DNA from: Akkermansiaceae bacterium | GTDB taxonomy: Bacteria; Verrucomicrobiota; Verrucomicrobiia; Verrucomicrobiales; Akkermansiaceae | Length of the DNA stretch: 46,382 nt | Direction of reading: 5' to 3' | Assembly (NCBI GenBank): GCA_015062055.1 | Contig: SUVK01000016.1 | Span: forward strand, 1 to 46,382 | Part shown: positions 33,371-41,755 of the stretch, one piece after another | Numbering within the stretch: position 1 is the stretch's first letter | Layout: each line of letters starts with the position of its first letter | Program-made: the position numbers and the translations under genes | The notes under the pieces: model-generated | The model's database searches: none | What the model saw: the letters and a program-made list of their open reading frames with translations, nothing else | What the model was told of the DNA's origin: nothing

Positions 33371-33562
33371 ATGGCAGCTCCGAAACGCAGAACGTCCAAG
33401 ATGAAGCAGCGCTCCCGCCTGGCAGCCCAGGCCTGGAAGGCCCCCAAACTCGGCAAGTGCCCGAAGTGCGGCGCCGCTGTTCCCGGTCACACGGCATGCA
33501 TGCAGTGCGGTACCTACAAGACTCAGAGTGGTGCTGAGGTAGTGGTAAAACTGGTAGACTGA
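33371..33562 (+). CDS. rpmF: 50S ribosomal protein L32
   Basis: The 63 aa protein begins [18 protein letters not shown], the universal L32 start, and has [11 protein letters not shown]...CMQCG. It is therefore the zinc-binding (four-cysteine) form. It lies 52 bases after yceD with no terminator between and is followed by one. Confidence 0.97.
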   Translation: MAAPKRRTSKMKQRSRLAAQAWKAPKLGKCPKCGAAVPGHTACMQCGTYKTQSGAEVVVKLVD

Positions 33563-33598
33563 TTCTGCCGGAAATAAAAACCCCTGCCGAAAGACTTC

Positions 33599-33634
33599 AA
33601 CCGCCCCGCAGAATTTGCTGCCGGGCGGTTTTTT
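33599..33634 (+). terminator. Terminator of yceD-rpmF
   Basis: AACCGCCC pairs with GGGCGGTT, with an inner GCA/TGC pairing and a T6 tail. It separates rpmF from plsX, so plsX depends on its own promoter. Confidence 0.9.
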
Positions 33635-33635
33635 G

Positions 33636-33665
33636 TTGACAAATAGCACAAAAATGTGCTAGAGT
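33636..33665 (+). promoter_or_regulatory. plsX promoter with operator-like inverted repeat
   Basis: TTGACA lies at 33636-33641 and a -10-like TAGAGT at 33660-33665, 18 bp apart. The spacer is filled by a perfect inverted repeat TAGCACA-AAAA-TGTGCTA (33644-33661). A protein bound there would block RNA polymerase. Confidence 0.6.
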
Positions 33666-33693
33666 ATACACGAACTTCACAATAACAGCATCT

Positions 33694-34740
33694 ATGAAGC
33701 TAGCTCTCGATGCCATGGGCGGCGATAACGCGCCCCAAATCAATATAGACGGTGCCAAATTGGCACTGGAGAAAATCAACACACTCGAAAAGCTTTACCT
33801 GGTGGGTGATGAAAGTGCGCTGAAACAGGCATGCGACAATGCCGGAATCAGCTCTAATCCCAAATTGGAGATCGTGCACGCAGACGAGGTGGTCAGCATG
33901 GAGGAAAGCGGGCTTGTGGCCGTACGCCAGAAGAAGAAGTCCTCTATGAGCATATCGGTAGACATGGTGAAAGACGGCACCTGCGATGCCGTGCTTTCCG
34001 CCGGCAATACCGGGGCCGCCGTAGCAGCCAGTACTATCAAACTGCGCTTATTGGAGGGCGTAGAGCGCGCGGGCATCATCTCCCCCCTGCCCAGCCAACA
34101 CGGCTATGTGCTGGTGAGCGACACCGGCGCCAACCCCGATGCCAAACCCAGCCATTTGGTAGGCTACGCAGTGATGAGTGCCCTGATGGCCAAGTACGTA
34201 TACAACCGCCCCACGCCCAATGTGGGTGTGATGAGCAACGGTACAGAGGACTGCAAGGGCAGCGCTTTCTCGCTGGAGGCCTACCGCATCCTCAAAGCCT
34301 TGTCCGACAAAGAGCTGCTGCCGTTCAACTTCATCGGCAACTGCGAAGGGCACGACTTATTTGAGACCGATTTAGACGTAGCGGTGACAGACGGCTTCAC
34401 CGGCAACATCTTGCTCAAGAGCGTAGAGGCCACGGCTAAGGCGTTCGGGCACTGGCTCAAGGCGGGCATTATGTCCAGCTTCATGGCCAAGATGGGGGCT
34501 TTGTTGATGAAGCCCGTGTTCAAGAAACTGGGCGTACGCATGAGCGCCGACGCCATCGGCGGTTGCCCGCTCATGGGCGTGCGCGGTGTTTCCATCATTG
34601 CCCACGGCTCTGCCAACGGCATTGCTATCCTCAACGCCTGCCGCATGGCAGACAGCATGTGCACCAACAGCATCAACGAGCACATTGTTGAGATTATGGC
34701 CAAGATTAACGAGGCCATGCGTACCGAAGGTATTGTTTAA
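33694..34740 (+). CDS. plsX: Phosphate acyltransferase PlsX
   Basis: The 348 aa enzyme makes acyl-phosphate from acyl-ACP, the first step of phospholipid synthesis in the PlsX/PlsY route. Family blocks seen are MKLALDAMGGDNAPQ, VLSAGNTGAAVAAS, VLVSDTGANPDAKPSHLVGYA, LPFNFIGNCEGHDLF and DVAVTDGFTGNILLKS. It follows rpmF as in most bacteria, although fabH, the usual next gene, is absent and a terminator follows. Confidence 0.97.
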   Translation: MKLALDAMGGDNAPQINIDGAKLALEKINTLEKLYLVGDESALKQACDNAGISSNPKLEIVHADEVVSMEESGLVAVRQKKKSSMSISVDMVKDGTCDAVLSAGNTGAAVAASTIKLRLLEGVERAGIISPLPSQHGYVLVSDTGANPDAKPSHLVGYAVMSALMAKYVYNRPTPNVGVMSNGTEDCKGSAFSLEAYRILKALSDKELLPFNFIGNCEGHDLFETDLDVAVTDGFTGNILLKSVEATAKAFGHWLKAGIMSSFMAKMGALLMKPVFKKLGVRMSADAIGGCPLMGVRGVSIIAHGSANGIAILNACRMADSMCTNSINEHIVEIMAKINEAMRTEGIV

Positions 34741-34762
34741 CACATTTTTCTAAAAGCAGAGA

Positions 34763-34801
34763 AACGCTGTCGGGTAATACACACACCGACAGCGTTTTTT
34801 C
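34763..34801 (+). terminator. Terminator of plsX
   Basis: AACGCTGTCGG and CCGACAGCGTT form a perfect 11 bp stem with a T run. It also lies downstream of the convergent GT9 gene and may act weakly on the minus strand. Confidence 0.92.
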
Positions 34802-34822
34802 TATCCGGAAGCTCAAGTAACT

Positions 34823-35749
34823 TCAACGGGTTTCGTCAAGCATGGGCAGCAGTTTTTCCCACACCATATCAACAGTAATTAAGTCAATGGTCGAGGGCGA
34901 AACCATGTTAATGGAACGCGGGCCGCGCAGGGCGCCTACGGCGGTGCGCTTATCGTAAATGGCAATGGCATTGGCACCGGAGAGTGAGGCCATGTGCGAG
35001 GGGCCGGTATCATTACCGACAGTTGCCAACGCTCGCCGTGCGAGGTCGGGAATATCCAACAGAGACGTCTTGTTGAGCATGCTTACCGCCATCGCAGAAG
35101 AGCCTACAATGGCGTTAATTTCCATTTCCTCGGCTTTGGTACCAATCACGACAGAGTAGATACCTCGCTCGGCCAAACGAGCTGCCAGCTCAGAATAATA
35201 TGCAATCGGCCAGCGCTTGTGCGGGTGATTCGGTGAGCAGCCGGGAATCATCATCACAAACTTATCGGGCAACTCACCAAAGTGTTTGTTCTCGCCATGC
35301 AAGAACGACAAATCGGTAACCGGCATGTTGAAGGGGTACTCCTCTTTGGTCAACTTACCACGGCCACGGCCTTTTTTCTCCACCTTCCACGCAAAGCTTT
35401 TGCGCGCGCTCACCCAAGTGAACGAGTGGGGCATGAACCAGCGAAACACCGGGAAGTACTTCTTCTCGGTACGGCTTACGCATTGGAAGTCAAAAATGTA
35501 CTCAAAGCCCCCGCTTGTCACCTCTTTAACCAGGCGAATTTGCTCTTTGAGGTTAAACCAAGAGACGCGGTTATCAATAATGTAATTACTGAAAATGCCG
35601 GCTTGTTTGGCAATGGACAAGAAGGCCTTGTTCGTCATGAGGGTGAGCTCGGCATCGGGGAAACGCCGGCGCACCTCCATCATACCACCCAGCTCGAGCA
35701 CAAAATCGCCCAAGGCACCTAACTTAATAACCAGAATTTTTTGTTTCAT
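34823..35749 (-). CDS. Glycosyltransferase family 9 (heptosyltransferase-like)
   Basis: The 308 aa protein has the GT9 N-terminal signature KILVIKLGALGDFVLELGGM and the C-terminal nucleotide-sugar site (VGNDTGPSHMASLSGANAIAIYD), with MMIPGCSPNHPHKRWPIAYY between. GT9 enzymes transfer L- or D-glycero-D-manno-heptose from ADP-heptose to lipid A core. Its place as last gene of an ADP-heptose operon, 3 bases after gmhB, supports that donor. The acceptor cannot be read from sequence. Confidence 0.88.
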   Translation of the reverse strand: MKQKILVIKLGALGDFVLELGGMMEVRRRFPDAELTLMTNKAFLSIAKQAGIFSNYIIDNRVSWFNLKEQIRLVKEVTSGGFEYIFDFQCVSRTEKKYFPVFRWFMPHSFTWVSARKSFAWKVEKKGRGRGKLTKEEYPFNMPVTDLSFLHGENKHFGELPDKFVMMIPGCSPNHPHKRWPIAYYSELAARLAERGIYSVVIGTKAEEMEINAIVGSSAMAVSMLNKTSLLDIPDLARRALATVGNDTGPSHMASLSGANAIAIYDKRTAVGALRGPRSINMVSPSTIDLITVDMVWEKLLPMLDETR

Positions 35750-35752
35750 AAA

Positions 35753-36262
35753 TCACTCAGTTAAAAATGGAATCACATCTTGCGGATTTGCAACCACCGC
35801 CGTAGCCAAGGAGGATACCGCCCCTGCGGCGAGCAGATAATTGCGCCCCACACCGGCATTGATACCGGCCTGCACATCGCGCTCTTTATCACCCAACGAA
35901 AGCGAGGCCGCCATATCAATGCCCCATTTTGCCTCGGCTTTCAGGAAAAGGCCGGGGTTGGGTTTGCGGTCTTCGTGCTCCAGCCAAGGGCAGTGCAAAA
36001 CATCGAGCACGGGCACGCCGTGCGCGGCAAACTGCTCTTTGAGGTATGCGGTAAACAGCTCGTAATCAGCCTCCGTAAAATAGCCCCGTTCTATACCGGA
36101 TTGGTTGGTAATGATGACAATATCATACCCTGCCCCTACTGCGGCACGGCACAGCTCAACAATACCGGGCACCCATTCAAAATCCTCTATGCGATAAACG
36201 TAATGCTTATCGATATTGATGGTACCATCGCGGTCCAGAAACAGGGCACGGCGCTTACTCAT
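35753..36262 (-). CDS. gmhB: D-glycero-D-manno-heptose 1,7-bisphosphate 7-phosphatase
   Basis: The 169 aa HAD phosphatase removes the 7-phosphate in ADP-heptose synthesis. FLDRDGTIN (D10, D12) is motif [11 protein letters not shown] motif [10 protein letters not shown] motif III and [11 protein letters not shown] motif IV. The usual zinc loop C-x-H...C-x-C before RKPNPG is reduced to [15 protein letters not shown], with one Cys and two His but no C-x-C pair. It overlaps gmhA by 8 bases. Confidence 0.92.
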   Translation of the reverse strand: MSKRRALFLDRDGTINIDKHYVYRIEDFEWVPGIVELCRAAVGAGYDIVIITNQSGIERGYFTEADYELFTAYLKEQFAAHGVPVLDVLHCPWLEHEDRKPNPGLFLKAEAKWGIDMAASLSLGDKERDVQAGINAGVGRNYLLAAGAVSSLATAVVANPQDVIPFLTE

Positions 36263-36824
36263 ACATTGCTTTTTCTACCAGCTCGCAAATAAGATGCCCG
36301 CAGGTAATATGCTGCTCTTGAATATGGTTGGTAACAGCGGCAGGCACATCAAGGCATATATCTGCCGCCTCTTTCATTTTGCCGCCACCGCAGCCGGTAA
36401 AGGCAACGGTGGTAATGCCCATGGCCTTGGCCTGCTCAAAGGCCAGCAACACGTTTTTGCTGTTGCCACTGGTAGAAAGGCCGATGAGCACATCGCCCTC
36501 TTGCCCTATGCCCTCTACCTGGCGGCGGAACACGTCATCATACCCGTAGTCATTGCCTATGGCGGTGAGAATAGACGTATCTACCGTAAGCGCCACAGAG
36601 TTAAGGGCTTTTCGCTCAAGCTTGTAACGCCCCACAAACTCGGCAGCCAAATGCTGAGAATCGGCCGCAGAGCCACCATTACCGCAGAACATCACCTTCT
36701 TGCCGGCCTTGAGGGCACGGGTGCAGGCGTCCGCAATATCCATAATGACGGCGGCGCGGGCAGACAGCGCCACGAAGCTCTCTGCCACGCCCTTTAATTC
36801 AGCGCAAATCCATTCTTGTTTCAT
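36255..36824 (-). CDS. gmhA: Sedoheptulose-7-phosphate isomerase
   Basis: The 189 aa SIS-domain enzyme converts sedoheptulose 7-phosphate to D-glycero-D-manno-heptose 7-phosphate, the first step of the pathway. [52 protein letters not shown] and [15 protein letters not shown] are the diagnostic blocks, including the catalytic Glu and His. It lies 5 bases after hldE. Confidence 0.97.
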   Translation of the reverse strand: MKQEWICAELKGVAESFVALSARAAVIMDIADACTRALKAGKKVMFCGNGGSAADSQHLAAEFVGRYKLERKALNSVALTVDTSILTAIGNDYGYDDVFRRQVEGIGQEGDVLIGLSTSGNSKNVLLAFEQAKAMGITTVAFTGCGGGKMKEAADICLDVPAAVTNHIQEQHITCGHLICELVEKAMYE

Positions 36825-36829
36825 ATAAC

Positions 36830-38296
36830 TCAGTTGTTTATTTTTTCAACAATAGACGTTGTGGAGAAACCATCCACACGCGGTAATTCTACAGCTTTAC
36901 CGCCGTATGATTCTACCAACTGCCCCTCGGGCCATTTGTCGATGGGGTAGCCCTCTTTGGCAATCACATCGGGGCGCAGTTTTTCAATAAGGGGCAAGGC
37001 GGTGTCGTCCTCGAAGATAATCACATAATCCACGGGTTTAAGCCCCATCACCATGGCCGAACGAGCGGCCTGGTTGTTGACGGGTCTGCTGGGGCCTTTA
37101 AGACGGCGCACGGACTCATCGCTATTCAAGCCGACAAAGAGCACATCGCACAGGTCACGCGCACGCTCGAACGAGCTGAGATGCCCCGGGTGCAAGATAT
37201 CGAAACAACCATTAGTAAAGCCCACGACCATACCTTGGGCCTTGAGCTCGTCGGCCAAGCGGGCAGCGGCATCTACCGTCAACACGCGGGCCTGCTCCTT
37301 GTGCTCCAGCTTGTTCTTCAATTCCTCGCAGGTGACGCAGGCGGTGCCGAACTTTGCTACCACAATACCTGAAGCCGCGTTGGCTATCTTCATGGCCTGG
37401 CGCATGGATACACCCGTTGCCATGGCCACACCCAAAACCGCAAGAGAGGTATCGCCGGCGCCGGATACATCAAACACTTCCTTCGCCTCGGTGGGTATCC
37501 ACTTGTAGTCCTCTGCCTCGTCGCCGGGTATATAAATCATGCCATACTCGCTGAGCGTTACCAACAAGTTGCTGACACCATAACGCTTGCACACTGCCCG
37601 CCCCGCGGCCACAGCCTGCTCGGCAAAATCGGGTGCAGAGGGGTCAAACGACTGCCCGGTAACACCCTCAAACTCTTTTCTGTTGGGTTTTACCAAGGTT
37701 GCCCCGCGGTATATGGAGTAATCATTCGTCTTGGGGTCTACAATAACCGGGCAACCGGCCTTGCGTGCCAAGTCAATCACCGCAGGGGTGAAACGCTCAT
37801 CAAACAAGCCTTTGCCGTAGTCAGAAATCATCACCATATCAATCTCCGGCAACTTCTTCTCCATGGCTGCCAACAGAGAGGCCATCACATCCTCCGGCAT
37901 GTTGAGCTTCTCTTCGCGGTCCACACGCAGCATGTGCTGGCGGCCCGATACAAAGCGAGTCTTAACAGAGGTGGGGTACCCCGGCAGCGAGACCAACAAA
38001 TCATTATCTGCCCCCAAATCTGCCATAAACTCGCGCAGGGCCTCGCCATCGGCATCTTGCCCCACAACCCCTACAAAACTGGTGCGGCAGCCCAAACTGC
38101 GCAAGTTGGCCACCACGTTACCGGCACCACCCAACATACGGCGGCTGCGCTGCTCAAGCAACACGGGTACCGGTGCCTCGGGCGACAATCTGTTCGTTTT
38201 ACCGTACACAAAAATATCAAGCATCATATCCCCCACGCACATCACACGGATGTCGGGAAACTGATCCACATACGAATATAAATTTGCAGTAGCCAT
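36830..38296 (-). CDS. hldE: Bifunctional heptose kinase/adenylyltransferase HldE
   Basis: The 488 aa protein has an N-terminal PfkB-type kinase (about 1-330). It shows [47 protein letters not shown] and [20 protein letters not shown] with the catalytic Asp. A C-terminal adenylyltransferase follows (about 345-488), with [16 protein letters not shown] (HxGH at 369-372) and [20 protein letters not shown]. It carries out steps 2 and 4 of ADP-heptose synthesis. It is the first gene of the operon hldE-gmhA-gmhB-GT9, driven by the promoter at 38341-38369. Confidence 0.97.
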   Translation of the reverse strand: MATANLYSYVDQFPDIRVMCVGDMMLDIFVYGKTNRLSPEAPVPVLLEQRSRRMLGGAGNVVANLRSLGCRTSFVGVVGQDADGEALREFMADLGADNDLLVSLPGYPTSVKTRFVSGRQHMLRVDREEKLNMPEDVMASLLAAMEKKLPEIDMVMISDYGKGLFDERFTPAVIDLARKAGCPVIVDPKTNDYSIYRGATLVKPNRKEFEGVTGQSFDPSAPDFAEQAVAAGRAVCKRYGVSNLLVTLSEYGMIYIPGDEAEDYKWIPTEAKEVFDVSGAGDTSLAVLGVAMATGVSMRQAMKIANAASGIVVAKFGTACVTCEELKNKLEHKEQARVLTVDAAARLADELKAQGMVVGFTNGCFDILHPGHLSSFERARDLCDVLFVGLNSDESVRRLKGPSRPVNNQAARSAMVMGLKPVDYVIIFEDDTALPLIEKLRPDVIAKEGYPIDKWPEGQLVESYGGKAVELPRVDGFSTTSIVEKINN

Positions 38297-38637
38297 ACCG
38301 GTCGGAGAGTTTGAAGTGTAAGTCTCGATTCTTGACCTACACTATACCCTATTCTGCCCGTGGCGTCAACCGAAAACGCCACCACTTACCACAAAATGTC
38401 GGTATACGCGGGAGTTCAATTAGAGAATTTGAAATATGCATCCCGTAAATTACAATTTATCAACCGCAATGTTTAACAGAGCCAAAATAAAAAGGCACCG
38501 GAACCCCACGTAATGCCCCACAAGGAGGAAGCGGCCATAAATAAACCGCAGCCATGGTAGCCCAATGCCTTTTAATGGCGCAAAAATAAAAATAATTCAA
38601 CGCAGCGAGCAAACGCCCCACCGAACCTGCGGCCCGA
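38297..38637. other. Gap between hldE and the Sel1 gene
   Basis: No gene is supported. The right part of the window's minus strand here is the 3' flank of the Sel1 gene. It contains AAAAGGCA (38490-38497) facing TGCCTTTT (38566-38573), with inner pairing GCGG...CCGC (38531-38548). It could be a large terminator or a small structured RNA. The left part holds the hldE promoter. Confidence 0.5.
38341..38369 (-). promoter_or_regulatory. Promoter of the ADP-heptose operon
   Basis: On the minus strand TTGACG (38369-38364) and TATAGT (38346-38341) are 17 bp apart. Transcription should start near 38334, giving a leader of about 38 nt before hldE. Confidence 0.8.
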
Positions 38638-40686
38638 TTACTCATCGGAAGGGGATTGCAGAACATGGTCGGTGGTCTCGAGTTCGGTGGCGCGTTGTAG
38701 GTAGTACATAGCCTCAATCGCGCTTGGGGATACACCGTGGCCTTTTTCGTAACATTCTGACAAGCTGTACAAGGCAGGTACAAAATTTTGCTCTGCTGCC
38801 AAGCGGTACCATTTAACCGCCTCTGCGTAATCTTGCGGCACACCGTTCTTGCCATGATAGTAGAAGTGTCCCAGTGTATATTGCGCTTGGGCATACCCCT
38901 GTTCTGCAGAGGCCTGCAACCATTTAAACGACTCTGCGTCATCTTGTGGCACACCGCTGCCGAAATGGTAAACATGTGCTAAATTGTACTGAGCTTCGCT
39001 ATGACCGGCCTCGGCAGCTTGGCGGAACAGCGTGGCAGCTTCCTCTTCATTCTGCTCTACGCCGAGCCCCTCTGCCAAGAAGACAGCCAAGTCGTTACAG
39101 GCATCTGCATCTCCTTGTTCTGCGGCAGCACGGTACCATTTGGCGGCCGCAGCGTAATCTTGCGGCACACCTTTGCCGTGATGGTACGAAACTGCTAAAT
39201 TGAACTGCGACAGAACATGGCCCTGCTCTGCCGCGGCGCGAAACCACTTGGCCGCCTCTGCGTAATCTTGCGGCACGCCTCTGCCGTGATGATACACGAG
39301 TGCTAAATTGAATTGGCCCTCAACTTGGCCCTGCTCTGCCGCAGCGCGCAGCCACTTGATACCCTCTGTCGCATCTTGGGGCACACCGCTGCCATTCATA
39401 TAGAAAGTACCGAGCGCCGCCTGAGCATCGGCATTCCCCTGCTCGGCAGCGGCGCGATACCACTTGGCAGACTCTGCGTAATCTTGAGGCAAATCCTCCC
39501 CCTTAGCATACAAAGCGCCCATACAGTATTGGGCATCGGCATGCCCTTGCTCTGCCGCAGCGCGGTACCATTTGATGGCTTCGGGTATGTTTTTCTCTAC
39601 CCCCTTGCCGAAGTAACAACATATGCCTTTGCCGTACTGCGCATAAGGGTCGCCTTTCTCCGCCGCCAAATCCAACCACTTGTAGGCCTCTGCCTCATTC
39701 ATGGCTACACCGCGGCCTTCTTTATAACAGTCAAACAATATCAGCTGCGCTCTTTCATGGCCTTGCTCTGCCGCAGTGAGCAGATATTTTACGCCGATGG
39801 CGTCATCTTGCTCCACACCTTTACCTAACAAATAGGCGGCACCCAAATTATAGAACGCCTGTGTATCCCCCTGCTCTGCAGCCATTTGCAACCACTTGAT
39901 ACCCTCTGCCTCATCTCGCGGCACGCCGACCCCGTTCATGTAGCATACCCCCAAAGAGCCTTGGCCGGAGGCATCCCCTTGTTCTGCGGCAGCACGGTAC
40001 CATTTAACCGCCTCTGCCGCATCTTGGGGCACACCCTTGCCATATTCATAACATACCCCCAAATTGTAACAGGCAGCAGCAAAGCCCTGTTCTGCGGCTA
40101 AGCGGTACCATTTGGCCGCCTCTGCAATATCCTGCGGCACGCCTCTGCCCTGCTCATAATTAAAGCCAACGATGAACTGAGCCTCCGTATGCCCTTGCTC
40201 AGCGGCGGCAAGATACCATTGCATAGCCTGCGCTTCATCTTTTTCTACCCCCGTACCAACCAAATACATGTCGCCCAGTGCGCCCTGCGCAAGGTCCAAC
40301 CCTTGGTCGGCAGCGGCGCGCAGCCATTTGAGAGCCTCCTGATAATCTTGCGGCACACCTTTGCCGACATAATAGCAACGCCCCAAATTGTGTTGAGCTT
40401 TAGCGTAGCCCTGCTCGGCAGCCAAACGGAACCAACGGACAGCCTCCGCCTCATCTCGCACCACCCCGAAACCATTGCCATAGCACACACCCAAGGCAGA
40501 TTGAGCCGGCGCATAACCTTGCTCTGCCGCGGCCTGAAAATACGGGGCACCCTCTGCCGGGTTGCCGGCATTCACATACTCCATGCCCTTGTTGTAATCC
40601 TCCTCGGGGGTAGCGGCCAAGGCGGCACTGCATGCCAAGCACATAGAGCCCCACGCCAGCAGCTTGATAAAGCGGTTCCGTTTCAT
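38638..40686 (-). CDS. Secreted Sel1-like repeat protein
   Basis: The 682 aa protein has a signal peptide (MKRNRFIKLLAWGSMCLACSAALA), ATG 40686 being preferred to 40746. It is followed by about 17 Sel1-type TPR-like repeats of 36 residues, consensus AxxWYRxAAEQGxAxAQYxLGxCYxxGxGVPQD. Sel1 proteins are scaffolds for protein-protein contacts; exported ones (for example LpnE of Legionella) act in host interaction or envelope assembly. No anchor or enzymatic domain is visible. A final partial repeat and an acidic tail (LQSPSDE) close it. Confidence 0.9.
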   Translation of the reverse strand: MKRNRFIKLLAWGSMCLACSAALAATPEEDYNKGMEYVNAGNPAEGAPYFQAAAEQGYAPAQSALGVCYGNGFGVVRDEAEAVRWFRLAAEQGYAKAQHNLGRCYYVGKGVPQDYQEALKWLRAAADQGLDLAQGALGDMYLVGTGVEKDEAQAMQWYLAAAEQGHTEAQFIVGFNYEQGRGVPQDIAEAAKWYRLAAEQGFAAACYNLGVCYEYGKGVPQDAAEAVKWYRAAAEQGDASGQGSLGVCYMNGVGVPRDEAEGIKWLQMAAEQGDTQAFYNLGAAYLLGKGVEQDDAIGVKYLLTAAEQGHERAQLILFDCYKEGRGVAMNEAEAYKWLDLAAEKGDPYAQYGKGICCYFGKGVEKNIPEAIKWYRAAAEQGHADAQYCMGALYAKGEDLPQDYAESAKWYRAAAEQGNADAQAALGTFYMNGSGVPQDATEGIKWLRAAAEQGQVEGQFNLALVYHHGRGVPQDYAEAAKWFRAAAEQGHVLSQFNLAVSYHHGKGVPQDYAAAAKWYRAAAEQGDADACNDLAVFLAEGLGVEQNEEEAATLFRQAAEAGHSEAQYNLAHVYHFGSGVPQDDAESFKWLQASAEQGYAQAQYTLGHFYYHGKNGVPQDYAEAVKWYRLAAEQNFVPALYSLSECYEKGHGVSPSAIEAMYYLQRATELETTDHVLQSPSDE

Positions 40687-40695
40687 AGTAACGGC

Positions 40696-40725
40696 ATTAT
40701 AACAAATGCAGTATAGACGTTGCAA
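40696..40725 (-). promoter_or_regulatory. Promoter of the Sel1 gene, near-leaderless
   Basis: On the minus strand TTGCAA (40725-40720) and TATAAT (40701-40696) are 18 bp apart. The -10 box ends 9 bases before ATG 40686, so the leader is about 3 nt. This supports ATG 40686 as start. Confidence 0.65.
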
Positions 40726-40875
40726 TACTTTTTTCCGCTCATGCATTATTTCAGCCCGATAATAAGCACCTTTTGTCGGGTTGAATTATTTTCCCCGTTA
40801 AGGGGCAAAGCAAAAAGAAAAGGCTATGTATACCCCCACAAACTCAAATTTATCAGCCGAAATGAACGAAAAAAA

Positions 40876-41661
40876 TTACTCAATCACCGTCCAGAGTCGG
40901 CCGTTGCGGGCTTGGATGAGGCGGATATCGAGGTCGAATGCACGGCGCAGGTTAGCCTCGGTGAGCACCTCATCGCGGGTGCCGTAGGCCAAGATATCGC
41001 CTTGGCGCAAAATCATGCCACGGTTAAAGGTGGGCAAAATATCTTCAATACGCTGGGTAATGAAGATGATGGTGAGCTGCGGGTGGGTGGCGGCAAGCTC
41101 ATCTATGGTATTGAGCAAGAACTCTCGCCCGGCGATATCAAGGTAAACGCTGGGTTCGTCCAGAATCATGAGCTCGGGGTTGGTCATGAGGGCGCGGGCT
41201 ATCAGCACTTTTACCTGCTCCCCGCTGCTCATGGTGTGTACCTTGCGGTCCATCAGGTGCGTGGCACGCAGGGATTCCATGAGTGCCGCGGCGCGCGCCT
41301 CTTCCTCTGCCGTGGCATCGCGGAACAAGCCGATGGTGGCATCCGGCCCGGAGAGTACCATCTCTCGCCCGGTCCACTCGCGGTCGCCCAGCCATTGGTG
41401 CATCAGCGGGCTTACCCAGGCAATGCGCTTACGCAGCTCTTGCAGGTTGACGGTGCCGAAGCGGTGGCCCAGCACCTCTACCGTAGCCCCGAACACCGGC
41501 CATGCATAGCCCATGAGCATGCGCACCAGTGTTGTTTTGCCCGCACCGTTGGCACCGAGAATAAAGCAACGCTCCCCGCGCTGCACTTGCCAGTTGATAT
41601 GGTGAAGAATTTCTCTGCCGGAAAGGAAGACCTTGGCATTCTCGATGTTGACTGCGTTCAT
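40876..41661 (-). CDS. ABC transporter ATP-binding protein (orphan)
   Basis: The 261 aa protein is a single ABC ATPase: Walker A GANGAGKT (about 37-44), Q-loop region WVSPLMHQWL, signature MSSGEQVKVL in the LSGGQ position, Walker B LMILDEPS, and FITQRIEDI with a Gln where the switch His usually stands. The long frame from 41817 has no support before MNAVNIENAK, so ATG 41661 is chosen. There is no permease or binding protein nearby. The arrangement resembles ModF/YlmA-like stand-alone ATPases. The substrate is unknown. Confidence 0.88.
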   Translation of the reverse strand: MNAVNIENAKVFLSGREILHHINWQVQRGERCFILGANGAGKTTLVRMLMGYAWPVFGATVEVLGHRFGTVNLQELRKRIAWVSPLMHQWLGDREWTGREMVLSGPDATIGLFRDATAEEEARAAALMESLRATHLMDRKVHTMSSGEQVKVLIARALMTNPELMILDEPSVYLDIAGREFLLNTIDELAATHPQLTIIFITQRIEDILPTFNRGMILRQGDILAYGTRDEVLTEANLRRAFDLDIRLIQARNGRLWTVIE

Positions 41662-41690
41662 GAGGGAAAAAAATCGGTTATGTATTGATT

Positions 41691-41724
41691 CAAAAGCGGC
41701 TCCCACGGGGAGGTGAGAGCCGCT
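41691..41724 (-). terminator. Terminator of ilvC
   Basis: On the minus strand AGCGGCTC (41724-41717) pairs with GAGCCGCT (41702-41695), with a short TTTTG tail. It sits between ilvC and the ABC gene. Confidence 0.75.
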
Positions 41725-41755
41725 TGTATAAAACTCTGTGAGCCGAGGGCGCAGA

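Noticed and set aside
38460..38975. Minus-strand frame of 171 codons at the end of the Sel1 gene
   Set aside because: It overlaps Sel1 repeats in another frame, with only the last part unique; no start signal or family.
40720..41688. Plus-strand frame of 322 codons opposite the ABC ATPase gene
   Set aside because: The minus-strand product has complete Walker A, signature and Walker B motifs, while this frame has none.
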